NCBI RefSeq assembly: GCF_004664715.2
Contig: NC_051070.1
Span: 47,006,456-47,070,455 of the forward strand
Direction: 5' to 3'
Source of the DNA: Peromyscus leucopus
Taxonomy: Eukaryota; Chordata; Mammalia; Rodentia; Cricetidae
DNA: 64,000 nucleotides
The position numbers were made by a program, and so were the translations under genes. Under the pieces are notes generated by a model that was not told the DNA's origin, ran no database searches, and worked only from the letters and a program-made list of their open reading frames with translations. This document shows, piece by piece, positions 1 through 10,221 of the stretch (position 1 is the stretch's first letter; each line of letters starts with the position of its first letter).

Positions 1-586
1 TCTCCTATAGACCTCCATTCATCTCCTATAGACCTCCATCCATCTCCTATAGACCTCCATCCATCTCCTATAGACCTCCATTCATCTCCTATAGACATCC
101 ATCCATCTCCTACAGACTTCCATTCATCTCCTATAGACCTCCATTCATCTCCTATAGACCTCCATTCATCTCCTATAGACCTCCATCCATCTCCTACAGA
201 CTTCCATTCATCTCCTATAGACCTCCATTCATCTCCTATAGACCTCCATTCATCTCCTATAGACATCCATCCATCTCCTACAGACTTCCATTCATCTCCT
301 ATAGACCTCCATCCATCTCCTATAGACCTCCATTCATCTCCTATAGACCTCCATCCATCTCCTATAGACATCCATCCATCTCCTACAGACTTCCATTCAT
401 CTCCTATAGACCTCCATTCATCTCCTATAGACCTCCATTCATCTCCTATAGACATCCATCCATCTCCTATAGACCTCCATTCATCTCCTATAGACCTCCA
501 TCCATCTCCTATAGACATCCATCCATCTCCTACAGACTTCCATTCATCTCCTATAGACCTCCATCCATCTCCTATAGACCTCCATC
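1..586. repeat. 21-bp minisatellite, about 28 units, cut by window start
   Basis: Tandem 21-base unit of the form TCTCCTATAGACCTCCATTC plus A, repeated in perfect register from base 1 to about 586. There are four unit types: A (CTCCATTCA), B (CTCCATCCA), C (ATCCATCCA) and D (TACAGACTTCC). Type D follows type C in four of five cases, so units were duplicated in blocks. Because 21 is divisible by 3, forward frame 1 is open from base 1 to the TAA at 607. No start codon is visible, and every variable position changes the encoded residue, which argues against coding. Confidence 0.97.
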
Positions 587-689
587 TCCTATTATCATAC
601 TATCATTAAGACTCCAACACGCAGATGTGAAGGGACATAACCACTCTGCACTAATGTTTTCAGATTAGAGCAGACCACTGCTTTTCTTA

Positions 690-901
690 AAGAGTTATTT
701 TATTACTCATTTATACGTCTGTGTCGATGTAAGTAAATGCACACATGCATGCAGGTGCCATTGAAAGCAAGAAGAGGGGTCACAGATACCTTGGAGCTGG
801 AGTTACAGGCAGTTGGGAGCTGCCCAACATGGGTGCTGGGAACTGAACTCTGGTCCTCTGCATGAGCAACAAGCACCCTTTACCACTAAATCACCTCTCC
901 A
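690..901 (-). repeat. B3/B2-family SINE
   Basis: Read on the minus strand, this starts with a degraded tRNA-like head (GGAGAGGTGATTTAGTGG), then the B3-type middle (the plus strand shows GGAGCTGGAGTTACAGGCAG and GGGTGCTGGGAACTGAACTC), and ends in an A-rich tail that appears as T-rich sequence near 690. Confidence 0.85.
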
Positions 902-1289
902 CCATATCTCCCCACCAGATGATAGCATTTAAGAGTCTGTTCATTTTTACATTGTTATATTCCCCAAGATTCAGTATTGCCTGTGCATAGGATCTGCAGA
1001 AGGAGGCAGAGACCTTTTGCAGGACTGGTTTGTACCACTGAGCTTGCTACAGCCCTACATGTCCCTCAGAACAATTGAGTCAAAATCTCGGAGGGCAGAT
1101 CTTGGGAATCTGGATATTTTTAAAGCTTGCAAATACAGTAACTTGGAAGACAATTAACCCACAGTATGAAGGACCAAACTGCCTGATCTTTAGTCTCTAT
1201 CCAGGCACTGAGAAGCACATTGGATTTGGAACCTACACTTAGTTTTAAATCATGCTGCTTGGCTTGGAGTCACTCACTCATTCACTCTC
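902..1289. other. No recognised feature
   Basis: AT-leaning single-copy-looking sequence. I see no SINE, LTR or coding signal. The short open frames nearby (for example 1420-1620) have no recognisable domain. Confidence 0.5.
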
Positions 1290-1425
1290 TAGCGGCTCTG
1301 GTTTCTTCATTTGCAATATAAAAATCTTGCCTGGTCATAAACCTGACTAGACAAAGAGTGCCTTTTCATAGTAAACTCTCAATAATTATATAAACACTTA
1401 TTATCATCATGATTATTAATTGCCC
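1290..1425 (+). repeat. MIR-like ancient SINE fragment
   Basis: Shows the degraded MIR 3' half: a GGTTTCTTCATTTGCAATAT block (ancestral 'gtttcctcatctgtaaaat') followed by CTCAATAATTATAT and TTATTATCATCATGATTATT. The match is diverged, and the 5' edge is unclear. Confidence 0.5.
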
Positions 1426-1934
1426 TGGTATCAGATGTTTCCAATCATGGCTGCTACCCTGACACATCACCTCCCTAAAGCTGTGCCTTTTCCCTTCAAT
1501 TCATACCCTGATTTTACAGTTAGTTTTCCTGCCAGCCCTAGCCTGCAGTTTCAAATCCTGAATAAAATCATCTCTTTTAATCACCAAGGCCTGATTGAGA
1601 TGGGGGCTGGAGGGATATAATCGGAATGCAAAGGATGTAGAAAATTTACTGTAACTCAGCAAACATGTGCCCAGGCATCCTTCTTGCACTGGGGAGCCTC
1701 AAGCAACCCAGACACAGCACAGAGGCCCCACCGGAAACCCATGGAGAGATGGGCAGGGTGTCTGGTTGCCACAATCACATAGACCCATGCAGGAATAAGG
1801 GCACAATATTAAAAAATGTAGACATTGGTGTGTAGACTCTACATTAAAAAAGTAACTCTAACTATAAACCTAATTAAAAGGGTGGGCTATTTGGTGAGAG
1901 AGGTGTACCCTCGAAAAAAGAAAAATAGAAAATA
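1426..1934. other. No recognised feature
   Basis: No confident repeat or gene. Overlapping short open frames on both strands (1420-1620 and 1501-1689) show no conserved motif. Confidence 0.45.
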
Positions 1935-2030
1935 GTAATGAAAGGTTAATAGGATTGGTGTATATTATTATATATATGTGTGAAAAATCTCATAATGAAA
2001 CATTATTTTGTACATATATAAGTTAAATTT
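1935..2030 (+). mobile_element. L1 3'-end fragment
   Basis: Contains the rodent L1 tail pattern: GTGTGAAAAATCTCATAATG followed by AAACATTATTTTGTACATAT. The same tail motif is at 51366-51500 and, inverted, at 34838-34916. Only the last ~100 bases are present, so it is a dead 5'-truncated copy. Confidence 0.55.
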
Positions 2031-2190
2031 AAAAATGCCTAAAAATGGAGATATTGGACTATGTAGGCCAAAAAAGAATTTCTCTAAATTTATAGTACTT
2101 ACAATAACAGAATCCCATGTAAATTAAAAGGCTAAAAGTACACATACTTTTTAACATATAAAGATATTTGCTGGCAGATACTTTTACTAG

Positions 2191-2222
2191 TGGAAACATT
2201 TCTCATTTAAAAACTATTTTTA

Positions 2223-2255
<33 letters not shown>

Positions 2256-2302
2256 AAACATTTTTCATTTAAAAACTATTTTTATTTGTGTGTGTGTGTG
2301 TC
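2191..2302. repeat. 62-bp tandem duplication carrying (TG)n
   Basis: TGGAAACATTTCTCATTTAA plus an ATTTTTATTTG(TG)n block spans 2191-2252. It recurs directly at 2253-2302 with one T/C difference and a shorter TG run. The two halves are nearly identical, so the duplication is recent. Confidence 0.9.
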
Positions 2303-2446
2303 TGCTTGTCTGTCTGAGCAGCCCATGTGAAGATGCTCCTCCCTTTAAGCCGAGTTACAGGCAGGTATAAGCACTCGATGTGGGTGCTGGGAACTTAACC
2401 CAGGCCCTCTGCGAGAGCAGCAGGTGCTCTAAATACTGAGCCCCAT
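2303..2446 (-). repeat. B3/B2-family SINE fragment
   Basis: The plus strand shows GAGTTACAGGCAGGTATAAG, GGGTGCTGGGAACTTAACCC and CTGAGCCCC, the inverted B3 middle and head. The A-rich tail merges into the TG tracts of the preceding duplication. Confidence 0.75.
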
Positions 2447-3640
2447 TTTGCATTTTTAAATAATATTTTTACTTTAGAGTAGTTTGATGCTTACAGAAAG
2501 GTTGTGAAGACAGTACATAAGACTCTCCCTCCTCACCTGTGCCCAGGGCTCTCCCTCCTCACCTGTGCCCAGGGCTCTCCCTCCTCACCTGTGCCCAGGG
2601 CTCTCCCCCCTCACCTGTGCACAGGGCTCTCCCTCCTCACCTGTGCACAGGGCTCTCCCTCCTCACCTGTGCCCAGGGCTCCCCCTCCTCACCTGTGCCC
2701 AGGGCTCTCCCCCCTCACCTGTGCCCAGGGCTCCCCCCTCACCTGTGCACAGGGCTCCCCCCTCACCTGTGCCCAGGGCTCTCCCTCCTCACCTGTGCCC
2801 AGGGCTCCCCCTCCTCACCTGTGCCCAGGGCTCTCCATCCTCACCTGTGCCCAGGGCTCCCCCTCCTCACCTGTGCCCAGGGCTCTCCATCCTCACCTGT
2901 GCCCAGGGCTCTCCCTCCTCACCTGTGCACAAGACTCTCCCTCCTCACCCGTGCACAGGGCTCTCCCTCCTCACCTGTGCCCAGGGCTCCCCCTCACCTG
3001 TGCACAGGGCTCCCTCCTCACCTGTGTCCAGGGCTCTCCCCCCTCACCTGTGCCCAGGGCTCTCCTTCCTCACCTGTGCCCAGGGCTCTTCCTCCTCACC
3101 TGTGCACAGGGCTCCCCCTCCTCACTTAGTTTCCTTGCTCTATCCTCCCATATTTCCATATTCAGTTATCCAGAATGAGAAGCCAATATTGGTGCACTAT
3201 TGTTTACTGAACTCCATTAATGCCCTGCTCAGGTTCTACGTCAATAGTCAGCCTGCACTTATTCATCGTGTCTCTGTTAGTCCCCCCAGACAGCGATGGT
3301 CCTCAGATTTGCCTTGGACTTGATGACCTTGCCCGTTTTGAATGTACCAAGCAGACATTTGGAAGAAAGCACTTGCTTGCGCTTGTCTGGTGTTTTCCCA
3401 TAGCCAGGCTGGATGACGGGCTCTTAGAGTCAAGCCCTGTATTCAACGGCTCATCTGAGGGATCCCTATGAACACGGCTTTTTACTGTTCCGTTGGCCTG
3501 ATCACCTTGCCTAAGGGGAGTTGCCAGGTTCCTCTGCTATAGAGTGATTTCTGTCCCTTTCCCCTGCTGGAGTCACTGGAAGCAGTCAGTAAGCGGGGTT
3601 GAGCCCGCTCCTGCAGGGGGCGGCATCTATGTAAATTATC
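2447..3640 (+). mobile_element. Ancient L1 (L1M-type) 3' end, split by a minisatellite
   Basis: From memory this matches the 3' region of old mammalian L1M elements on both sides of the array: 2465-2523 (TTTAGAGTAGTTTGATGCTT, then ACAGAAAGGTTGTGAAGAC) and 3130-3640 (CCAATATTGGTGCACTATTG; CTTGATGACCTTGCCCGTTT; CCTGATCACCTTGCC; a late ATCTATGTAAATTATC). The family assignment is from recall and the copy is strongly diverged. No coding part remains. Confidence 0.6.
2524..3125. repeat. 26-bp minisatellite, 23 units, inside an ancient L1 3' end
   Basis: The unit is GTGCCCAGGGCTCTCCCTCC followed by TCACCT. Twenty-three units were counted; 22 contain CACCTG and one has CACCCG. Variants include GCACAGGG for GCCCAGGG and units shortened by one to three bases in the C-run. 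No frame of the unit has a stop and 26 is not a multiple of 3, so all three forward frames stay open and spell the same 26-residue period. This accounts for the overlapping open frames 2504-3178, 2539-3129 and 2565-3323; they are not genes. Confidence 0.97.
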
Positions 3641-3774
3641 CGACTACTATATGATAAGCGCTGTCTTACCTCCGGGTTATACATTAACCCCGGCAGCTGA
3701 CACACCGAGTCCCAGGCCCTTTACTACTCTGCACAGTGTCTTCATGACCAGCCCAGCAGCCTCACACTCATCTT

Positions 3775-3902
3775 AGCTGAGCACTACTGGCTCATTGTAT
3801 ACAAAGCGTCGTCCTGAACACTGTGTGTGTGTGTCAATTCCTTACATCTCCACTACCACCCTATGGGGTGCTCACAGGTGAGGAAACCGTGAGGCTAAAG
3901 TC
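3775..3902 (+). repeat. MIR ancient SINE
   Basis: Order of MIR landmarks: GAGCACTACTGGCTCATTG, TCAATTCCTTACATCTCCAC, CCACCCTATGGGGTGCTCAC, then AGGTGAGGAAACCGTGAGGC (ancestral 'gatgaggaaactgaggc'). A short TG run lies inside. Confidence 0.7.
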
Positions 3903-4344
3903 CCCTTTTGTTCGTCCTTTACATGTAATCACTAGGTCCCTTTGAGGTCATTCAGGTAAATGGAAGCTCTAGGGTCCAAAAAATTCTCCACTGTGAGTGA
4001 ATTCTCCCATCTATCCCTGTCACCTACTCTGGGACTCCAAATAATGTTGATGGAAACACTGAATGAGTCCAGACAGCTCCGGCCTTTCTGTTCATGGGGA
4101 TCCCAGCTTCCCCATTTGTATGCCTCATAAATGCTTCACACTCACAATGTCCCGATCACAATGCTTCCCTGTCAACTCACTGTCCCTTCACCCTGGTGTC
4201 CGTGTGCTCTCTGTCCCTGTCACTTCCCCCATATTTATCATAGTTCCCAGGTTCTCAAGTTCCACAGCTTCAATTACACAAGCACCTCTCGGCCCCATGA
4301 TGACTCTCCGTTCCTGCTCTAACCTCAGAAGCAATCTAGGGTGA
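3903..4344. other. No recognised feature
   Basis: Repeat-free by eye. An open frame at 4063-4344 (93 codons) has no recognisable domain and low-complexity Ser/Pro content, so I do not call it a gene. Confidence 0.5.
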
Positions 4345-4505
4345 AGTCTCTGAAGATAGAGTTCCTGGCCTTAAATCCAGCCCCTTATTAGCTGTGATAC
4401 CTTGGGCAAGGGACTTCATGTGCCTTCGCCTTTTCACTTACGTTATGTAGAAATTTGTGAGGTTGTGAGTCATAGAAATAACTAAAATGGTTTCAAACAC
4501 TGAAG
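4345..4505 (+). repeat. MIR ancient SINE
   Basis: TTAGCTGTGATACCTTGGGC followed by AAGGGACTTCATGTGCCTTC is a clear match to the MIR core ('agctgtgtgaccttgggcaagttacttaacctct'). Confidence 0.75.
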
Positions 4506-5207
4506 ACTTGGTCATCTTAGTCAAGGGCGTGCAGCTTGATTGAGGGGTCTCTCACGGACCTTGTGCTCATGACCACCTCCCTTCCTTCCTCCCTTCTGGC
4601 TCATTTCCTTTATATATTTGGGTTTCACACACGCTTTTCTTTTATGGAGGAAAGATGGCCACCAGAGAATCAGCCTTACATTAATTATATCCTCCCAAGA
4701 ACTCCAGAAGAAAGAGAAACAGTTGCTTTTTTTTTTTCTGGCAAAAAGTTCCATGCTAACTGGTCAGACTCAGCACATGGCCATTAGAGATGAACCAGAA
4801 GGATGCTAATGAGGGGAAGGCTAGCAGCCATCAAAAAAAGGGAAGGTGGTTCCCAGACAAGTGCCCGAGGGGACTTGAGCATTGCTCACATTCTAGCAGA
4901 GGAAGAGATCTCTGGATAATTTAACAGCCTGACATGCTCACATCCTCCTCAGAACCCTTGCCCACGCGGCCTCTGGGAATAGATGCACATTACTAGAGGG
5001 CCTCTTTCGGATTCCAGCTCTGATGTCGCTGCCTCCGAGGGTTGTCTTTGGCCTTGCTAATTAAAACAACCCTGCTCTGTACTACCCAGTTACAGCTCCT
5101 GCAGAGTGCGCATCCCTGTCTGAAGCTTTTCTGTCTGCTCACTTCTTTTCTTTCTTCTCTCATGGAAATGTTCTGATTACTCACTCCCAACCTAAATCTT
5201 ATCCCCA
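4506..5207. other. No recognised feature
   Basis: No SINE or LTR is recognised in this stretch. There is a T11 run near 4728. Nothing supports coding. Confidence 0.45.
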
Positions 5208-5318
5208 GGACTGGATATAGTTCAATTGTAGATGGCTTACCTAGCAATGCAGGGGCCTGGGTCTGATCTCCAGTGTTGTGCAAATGCAAAAATAATTCTT
5301 ATTTTAATTTTAAAAATT
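5208..5318 (+). repeat. ID-family SINE
   Basis: GGACTGGATATAGTTCAATT, then TGGCTTACCTAGCAATGCAG, GGGCCTGGGTCTGATCTCCA and an A/T-rich tail follow the tRNA-Ala-like ID order (box A-like head, 'gcttgcctagcaagc', 'ggttcgatccccag'). Diverged copy. Confidence 0.75.
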
Positions 5319-6190
5319 CTTAGTTTAATTAGAAATTGATGATGACAAGGTCTATTTTGGTGTGACTTCAAAATTTCAGGCCCTATTCATTGACCTTTAA
5401 CTGTGTTTGAAGCACTCTCTGGTCTCAAAAGACAGGGCTCAAGCCCCTTAGGAGCACATCCCCTGGCGGGAAGCAGAAGACAGGTCATGGCTGAGTCTAA
5501 CTGAGCTGGGCCACATATCAGGAGAAAAGGAAGGGAGACCAGGGTTGCCCAAAGGATGAACGAGAAGCAAGACCAGATCGGTGACTGAAAGACAAACCTC
5601 ATAGGAAATGTGTGTTACCTGGCTTTGCTTTTTTGTTTTGTCCAGTGAAATTATGACAAGTTCTATCTAGCAATCAAATGACTGGAAAAGATCATTCCAC
5701 CAAGATACGCTGCACATCTGAGCTCTGTGTGGCTATCAATAGTTGTTTTTTTTTTTGTCTTTTCAGAAACAAAATATGCTGAAATTCAAGAACTGAGCAA
5801 TGATGGCTATCTTTGTGGCTCTTAGCTGACCTCCACACAGTTCAAGTCAACGACACACGTAATGTCCTGCCTCACTGTCTTCCCAGTTAGGGGAGACACA
5901 AGGACACGGCATCCCTCAGCGCCTCTGGCTGCTCCTTAAGTTTTTCTGACTCTATAAAAACAAAACAATGAAATATAAAAGCTATCTTCCTATAATGAGA
6001 AAATACTCTCCTTTTGGAGTTTCATTAGGATCTTAATCTAAACTGCTGACATTTTTTTTTTTTAAATCATGCTGATCTTATCGCCAACCTTTCTGAAATG
6101 AAGAGTTTACCATTCAGGAAAAGGTCTTCACAGTATTGTATTAATGGTAAAAGTTACGACCAATTGATTCTCAAAGATAAACAAGCAGCA
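5319..6190. other. No recognised feature
   Basis: AT-rich, single-copy-looking sequence with poly-T runs near 5746 and 6053. No repeat, RNA gene or coding signal is recognised. Confidence 0.45.
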
Positions 6191-6193
6191 GCA

Positions 6194-6478
6194 GACTGGG
6201 AGCTCGCTCAGTGGTAAAGTTCTTTCCATGCAATCATGAAGGCCTGAGTTTGGAATTCAGCCGCCACACAAAGGCCAAGCATGGTGGTGCATGCCGGGAT
6301 CCCCAGCCCTGAGACAGGATGAGTGGAGAGGGAAAGCTGGTTAGCCAGCCAGTCTAGCTGAAACCACAGCCCCAGGCTCCGTGGGAGATTTTGTCTCAGA
6401 AAGTAAGGTGGAGAGCAAGAGAGGAAGGTACCTGACGTTGATCATATATATGCATGCATATGTATAAACCACACACAG
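6194..6478 (+). repeat. B4/RSINE1-type SINE
   Basis: The head CTGGGAGCTCGCTCAGTGG is followed by CCAAGCATGGTGGTGCATGC, then TTAGCCAGCCAGTCTAGCTG, TTTTGTCTCAGAAAGTAAGG and TGACGTTGATC, the usual order of B4 (ID-like left part, B1-like right part). It ends in a purine microsatellite. Confidence 0.85.
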
Positions 6479-6529
6479 AGAAAGGAAGGAAGGAAAGGAG
6501 GGAGGGAGGGAGGGAGGGAGGGAGGAGAG
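6479..6529. repeat. (GGAA)n/(GGGA)n purine microsatellite
   Basis: GAAAGGAAGGAAGGAAAGGA runs into six or more GGGA units. It is an all-purine strand at the tail of the preceding B4 SINE. Confidence 0.95.
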
Positions 6530-6577
6530 AATTAAATTGCCTCTTAAGTTAGATTTTTAAAACAAACAAAACAAAAG

Positions 6578-6700
6578 GAATTGGCATGGTGGCACGTTAT
6601 CATAACAGGAAGACTCAGAAGTATCAGATGTTCAAGGCTATCCTCGGCTGTGTAGTGAACTTACACACAGTCTTATGACTATGTCTGAAAATTAATAATA
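6578..6700 (+). repeat. Diverged B1-like SINE
   Basis: GGAATTGGCATGGTGGCACG followed by TGTTCAAGGCTATCCTCGGC and ATGTCTGAAAATTAA retains the B1 order ('gcatggtggcacacg', 'ttcaaggccagcc', 'ctgtctcaaaa') with many changes. Confidence 0.65.
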
Positions 6701-6764
6701 GATAATAAGAGTTATAGATGATATATATAGAGAGATCATAAAACATACATGCAGGCATAGATGG

Positions 6765-6803
<39 letters not shown>
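6765..6803. repeat. (GATA)n microsatellite
   Basis: About ten uninterrupted GATA units inside a wider GATA/AT-rich patch (6690-6830). Confidence 0.97.
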
Positions 6804-6829
6804 AGAGAGACGATAGACAGATAACTACA

Positions 6830-7745
6830 GAAAATATATTCCAAAGAAAGGAATCCTTGAGACCCAGGCAAATGGACTATGTGCCTTTAAAGATGTCTGC
6901 TGTTAAGTTCCCGAGTGTCACAAGATGAAGTTAATTGGAGATTGTATAAAAAAAAGAAAGAAAACAAAAGAAAAGAACACAAGGACACTTTTATAGAATA
7001 ACTAATCAAGAATCAGGTGGCCATCTAGCACTTACCATCTGTTCAAACCCATTCAGAGTTTGCCCAAGCCCAGGACAGTATGTCTCCAGCTGTACATAGG
7101 TGTGTGCCCAAGTTCATTTGCAGTATTTTTTTTTTTTAACTCAGAACAAATTTCTTGTAGGCATAAGACTTGACGTACTATATTATGTGCTGGATAGACT
7201 TTTGTGGGCTAGCTCAGGGCGTAGCCAGCATTTATTGTTCTATGGTATACTCAAGTCACCCGGATTCCCCACCTGCTCCATTGTTCCACCCTGGAGAGAA
7301 TGGAGGGACTGGGCTGGAGGGGTAGGGATCCCACCATGGACCCCTGGCTCTTTAGTAGCCTCAGAAGTCATGTTCATGTACCTCCATGTTCAGCTACACA
7401 GTCAGATTCCAAGGGAAGAGTGTTCCCCTTTGAGTTGGGACCCTCGTGAGACTGATGGTTCCAGAATCTCCCCATCTTGATTATATTTTCTTTGGGGGTG
7501 CCCTGGACACCTCTCTTGGTTCCGTTTCCTCTCCCAAAATCTCTTAGTAGAGCAAGAGCTCCACAGGCTGGTTGTGTTCAGAACAGGAGACGATCCCAGG
7601 CTACTAGGAGGAAGGAACGAACATCTTGGCTCCATCAGTGGTCTAGGCTGGGCAGTTTTCCCAAGGTTCCTTGACGGGGTAAACCAACCCAGATCTGGAG
7701 GCTCTTAAGCTCTTCATGTCCTGGCAAAGAAGAGCATGTGTCTTC
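6830..7745. other. No recognised feature
   Basis: No repeat family recognised. The open frame 7100-7480 (126 codons) begins at an ordinary ATG but shows no domain and no splice-compatible context; treated as chance. Confidence 0.4.
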
Positions 7746-7747
7746 TC

Positions 7748-7886
7748 ACCTCCACATCATCAAATCATCTCCACATTTCCTCACCTCTTCCCCTCCACAC
7801 CTCCACATCTCTACACCTCCACACTCCTCTATTTCCACACATCTGCACCTCCACATCTCTGCATCTCCATACCTCCACACTTCTCC
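7748..7886. repeat. Degenerate CTCCACATCT-type tandem repeat
   Basis: Irregular runs of CACCTCCACATC, TCTACACCTCCACA and similar short units in a pyrimidine-rich strand. Because few units contain stops, five overlapping open frames appear here on both strands (7716-8074); they are by-products of the repeat. Confidence 0.9.
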
Positions 7887-8384
7887 TCTCTGCATGTCTT
7901 CAGGTGACAGGGAACATGAGCCCCACCCAACATGAGCAAAGAGAAATGCATCAACCAAGGAATCATATGTCTGACTTCACCATGAATGTTCTTGGGGTCC
8001 TTATGGTCAGCCTCACCATCCTCTTTCAAGGTAATTGCCAGTGCAATTCCAGCAATGGAGCCTCCTTTGGACATCCTCCTCTCCCTCGCCCCTACTTCCG
8101 AAGAGCCAGGGTGAGAACGTGCTGAGTGACTGACTTGGACAGGACACTGTTGAAATCACATGATCTCCATGTGCCTGGCCATAAGTGGTTTGATCCACTG
8201 CAGGGATCCCTTTTGGTTGGCAGTATTGAGTCTGCCCAGAGAACTCTAAAATGTGATCTGACTTCAGAGCTCTGGGTGAGGGGGAACACAGGGGACTTGC
8301 AGCAGGCTGAGAGCTTCGTTTAGTGTGTAAGGCTCTGACACAGGTTCAGGACACCTGCATCTCGGAATGTGGTCTGCTGTGCTT
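7887..8384. other. No recognised feature
   Basis: Single-copy-looking sequence with no confident gene or repeat. Confidence 0.4.
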
Positions 8385-8755
8385 TGGCCTGGATTGAATG
8401 GGTTCCTGTGTTGGAACCTTGGACCCCAGCCAGGGGTGATGGGAAGTTTTAGGAACTGGGTCTTAGTTGCTGGAAGAATTTCTCATGGAAGAGATTGACA
8501 TAGTTCTATAAGACCTGAGTTAATTTCCTTGAGCGTGGGTTGTTGGAACAAATCAAGACTGCCCCCCACCCCCACCCCATCATCAACTTCCTGTTTCACT
8601 GTGTGGTCCCTTCTTAGACACACAGTTATGCAATCTGACCTATGAGAAAGCCAAGAGGGCCCCAAAGAGAGACTGAATTGGGAGGTGTACTTCCAAGCTC
8701 TATACCCAAGCTAAATAAACTTGGTTCCTTTATACATTGCTTGGCACCATCAATT
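8385..8755 (+). mobile_element. ERVL-MaLR-type solo LTR (MST/MLT1-like)
   Basis: TTGGAACCTTGGACCCCAGC (LTR 'tggaaccttggtccccag'), AGTTTTAGGAACTGGGTCTT and a late CAAGCTAAATAAACTTGGTT polyadenylation-signal region follow the MaLR order. Diverged. No internal retroviral sequence is adjacent. Confidence 0.55.
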
Positions 8756-9059
8756 TCACTGAAAAAATGGGAAAAAAAACTAATATTAAATTTAATTTCT
8801 CTTATCATTCCCAAAGAATGGTACAGGCTAAGCAAGGATTTTGCAAGTAGGAGCTAGATAAAACTACCTGAGAAAGGTTGGTCCTATTCAGGGTAGAAGT
8901 CAGTCTTCAGAAATTCGAACTTAGAATTAGTTCAGAGTGTGGGACAAATTCAAATCCAGTCCAAGCAGGACCAAGGTCCCAAGCAGACATCTGAAGCGAT
9001 GATTGAGGGTTTTATGGTTGATTTAAGGACTCTGCAGGCAGTAAGGAGTCTTGTCTGGG
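8756..9059. other. No recognised feature
   Basis: AT-rich spacer; nothing recognised. Confidence 0.4.
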
Positions 9060-9285
9060 AGGCTGGAGAGATGGCTCAGCACTTACAGAGTATATACTCT
9101 TCTTGCAGAATGAGAGTTTTATTCCTGGAACTTAGGGCAGGCAGCTCACCATCATCTGTAACTCCAGTTCCAGGGAATCCTTCCTCCGACCTCCACAGGC
9201 ATCAGGCACGCACACAGTGAACATACATACATACAGCCCAAACACCCATACGTGTAAAAATAAGATAAATATTCTTCAAAAATGT
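9060..9285 (+). repeat. B2-family SINE
   Basis: The head AGGCTGGAGAGATGGCTCAG is near-identical to the B2 consensus. It is followed by TCATCTGTAACTCCAGTTCC, a CATACATACATACA run and an A/T-rich tail. Confidence 0.95.
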
Positions 9286-10220
9286 TTTCAAGAACTCTTG
9301 ACTGTCAGAGAGAAGCTGAGTCCCGATAGAAGAGTCTATGAGTCTGTTTGTCCCAATGCCAGAACTGGGGGACACCAGCATCAGTTGGCGAGAAGGCACA
9401 CCCACCTGTTGGCTAGGCTTATGTTAACCACAGCATGGATGGGATCTGGGCTCTGAAGGTCCAGGACAAAAAAGTCTGCCAGGTTGAATAGCCGCACGCA
9501 AGAGGTGAGGAAAAGGCCAGCATAGCATCAATAGCTAGGTGTATCCATCAGATGAGAGTCTTTGCTCCTCCTTCTACAAAAAGTACGTCAGTCGAGGCTA
9601 GTTCCACGATGAGTGATGGAAAAACAACTCCTAGCTCTCAAGTCATAAAGAAGTGTGCATCACAGGAAAGGGTGGGAGGCAGACTTTGGGGAGGGATGGA
9701 CCCAGGAACTCATGAGGCAATTCGGGAACCATGCCTCCTCATTTCCTCTTTCTCCTGTGTTAGTTCTGGAAGCTAGCTTGCCGTCCGGGCCAACTGTTCA
9801 ACCCACACAGTAATAAGAACACTGCCAGTCCCTCCCGCTTTACGTCCACAGCCCTTTACTTCCTCCGCTAAGGAAGAGGCCCTTCCTGAACTTTCTAAAG
9901 TCAAGGTTTGATTTGGTCTCATGACCATTCCTTATACCTGGGGGAATGAGGTGCTCTGAATGCCCAGCCATTAATATGGATTAAGAAATGGTTCCCTATG
10001 GAAATCAGTTGTACTATTATCCAAAAAGGAGACATGGATGGTGGACAGGAGGAAACAAATGTGGTTATTTCATACTCTCCCAGGTGAAAAGTGTGCCTGA
10101 CTTGGTTTGGGGGCAGGGACAAGTTTGTAGTGGGCCAGCAGCTGTGAATGTTTGCTCGGGGTTGCACCAGACAAGGGCTCATAAAGTCATGTGTGATGAA
10201 TGTAAGAGAGAAATCTTATA
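9286..10220. other. No recognised feature
   Basis: No repeat family recognised by eye. Short open frames (9552-9776; minus 9919-10182) carry no recognisable motif. Confidence 0.4.
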
Positions 10221-10221
10221 A

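Noticed and set aside
1..586. CRISPR-like array
   Set aside because: Direct 21-bp tandem units with no spacers, in a mammalian genome context.
1..606. Open frame of heptad repeats as a structural protein
   Set aside because: No start codon in the window and all variable codon positions are non-synonymous; better explained as a 21-bp minisatellite.
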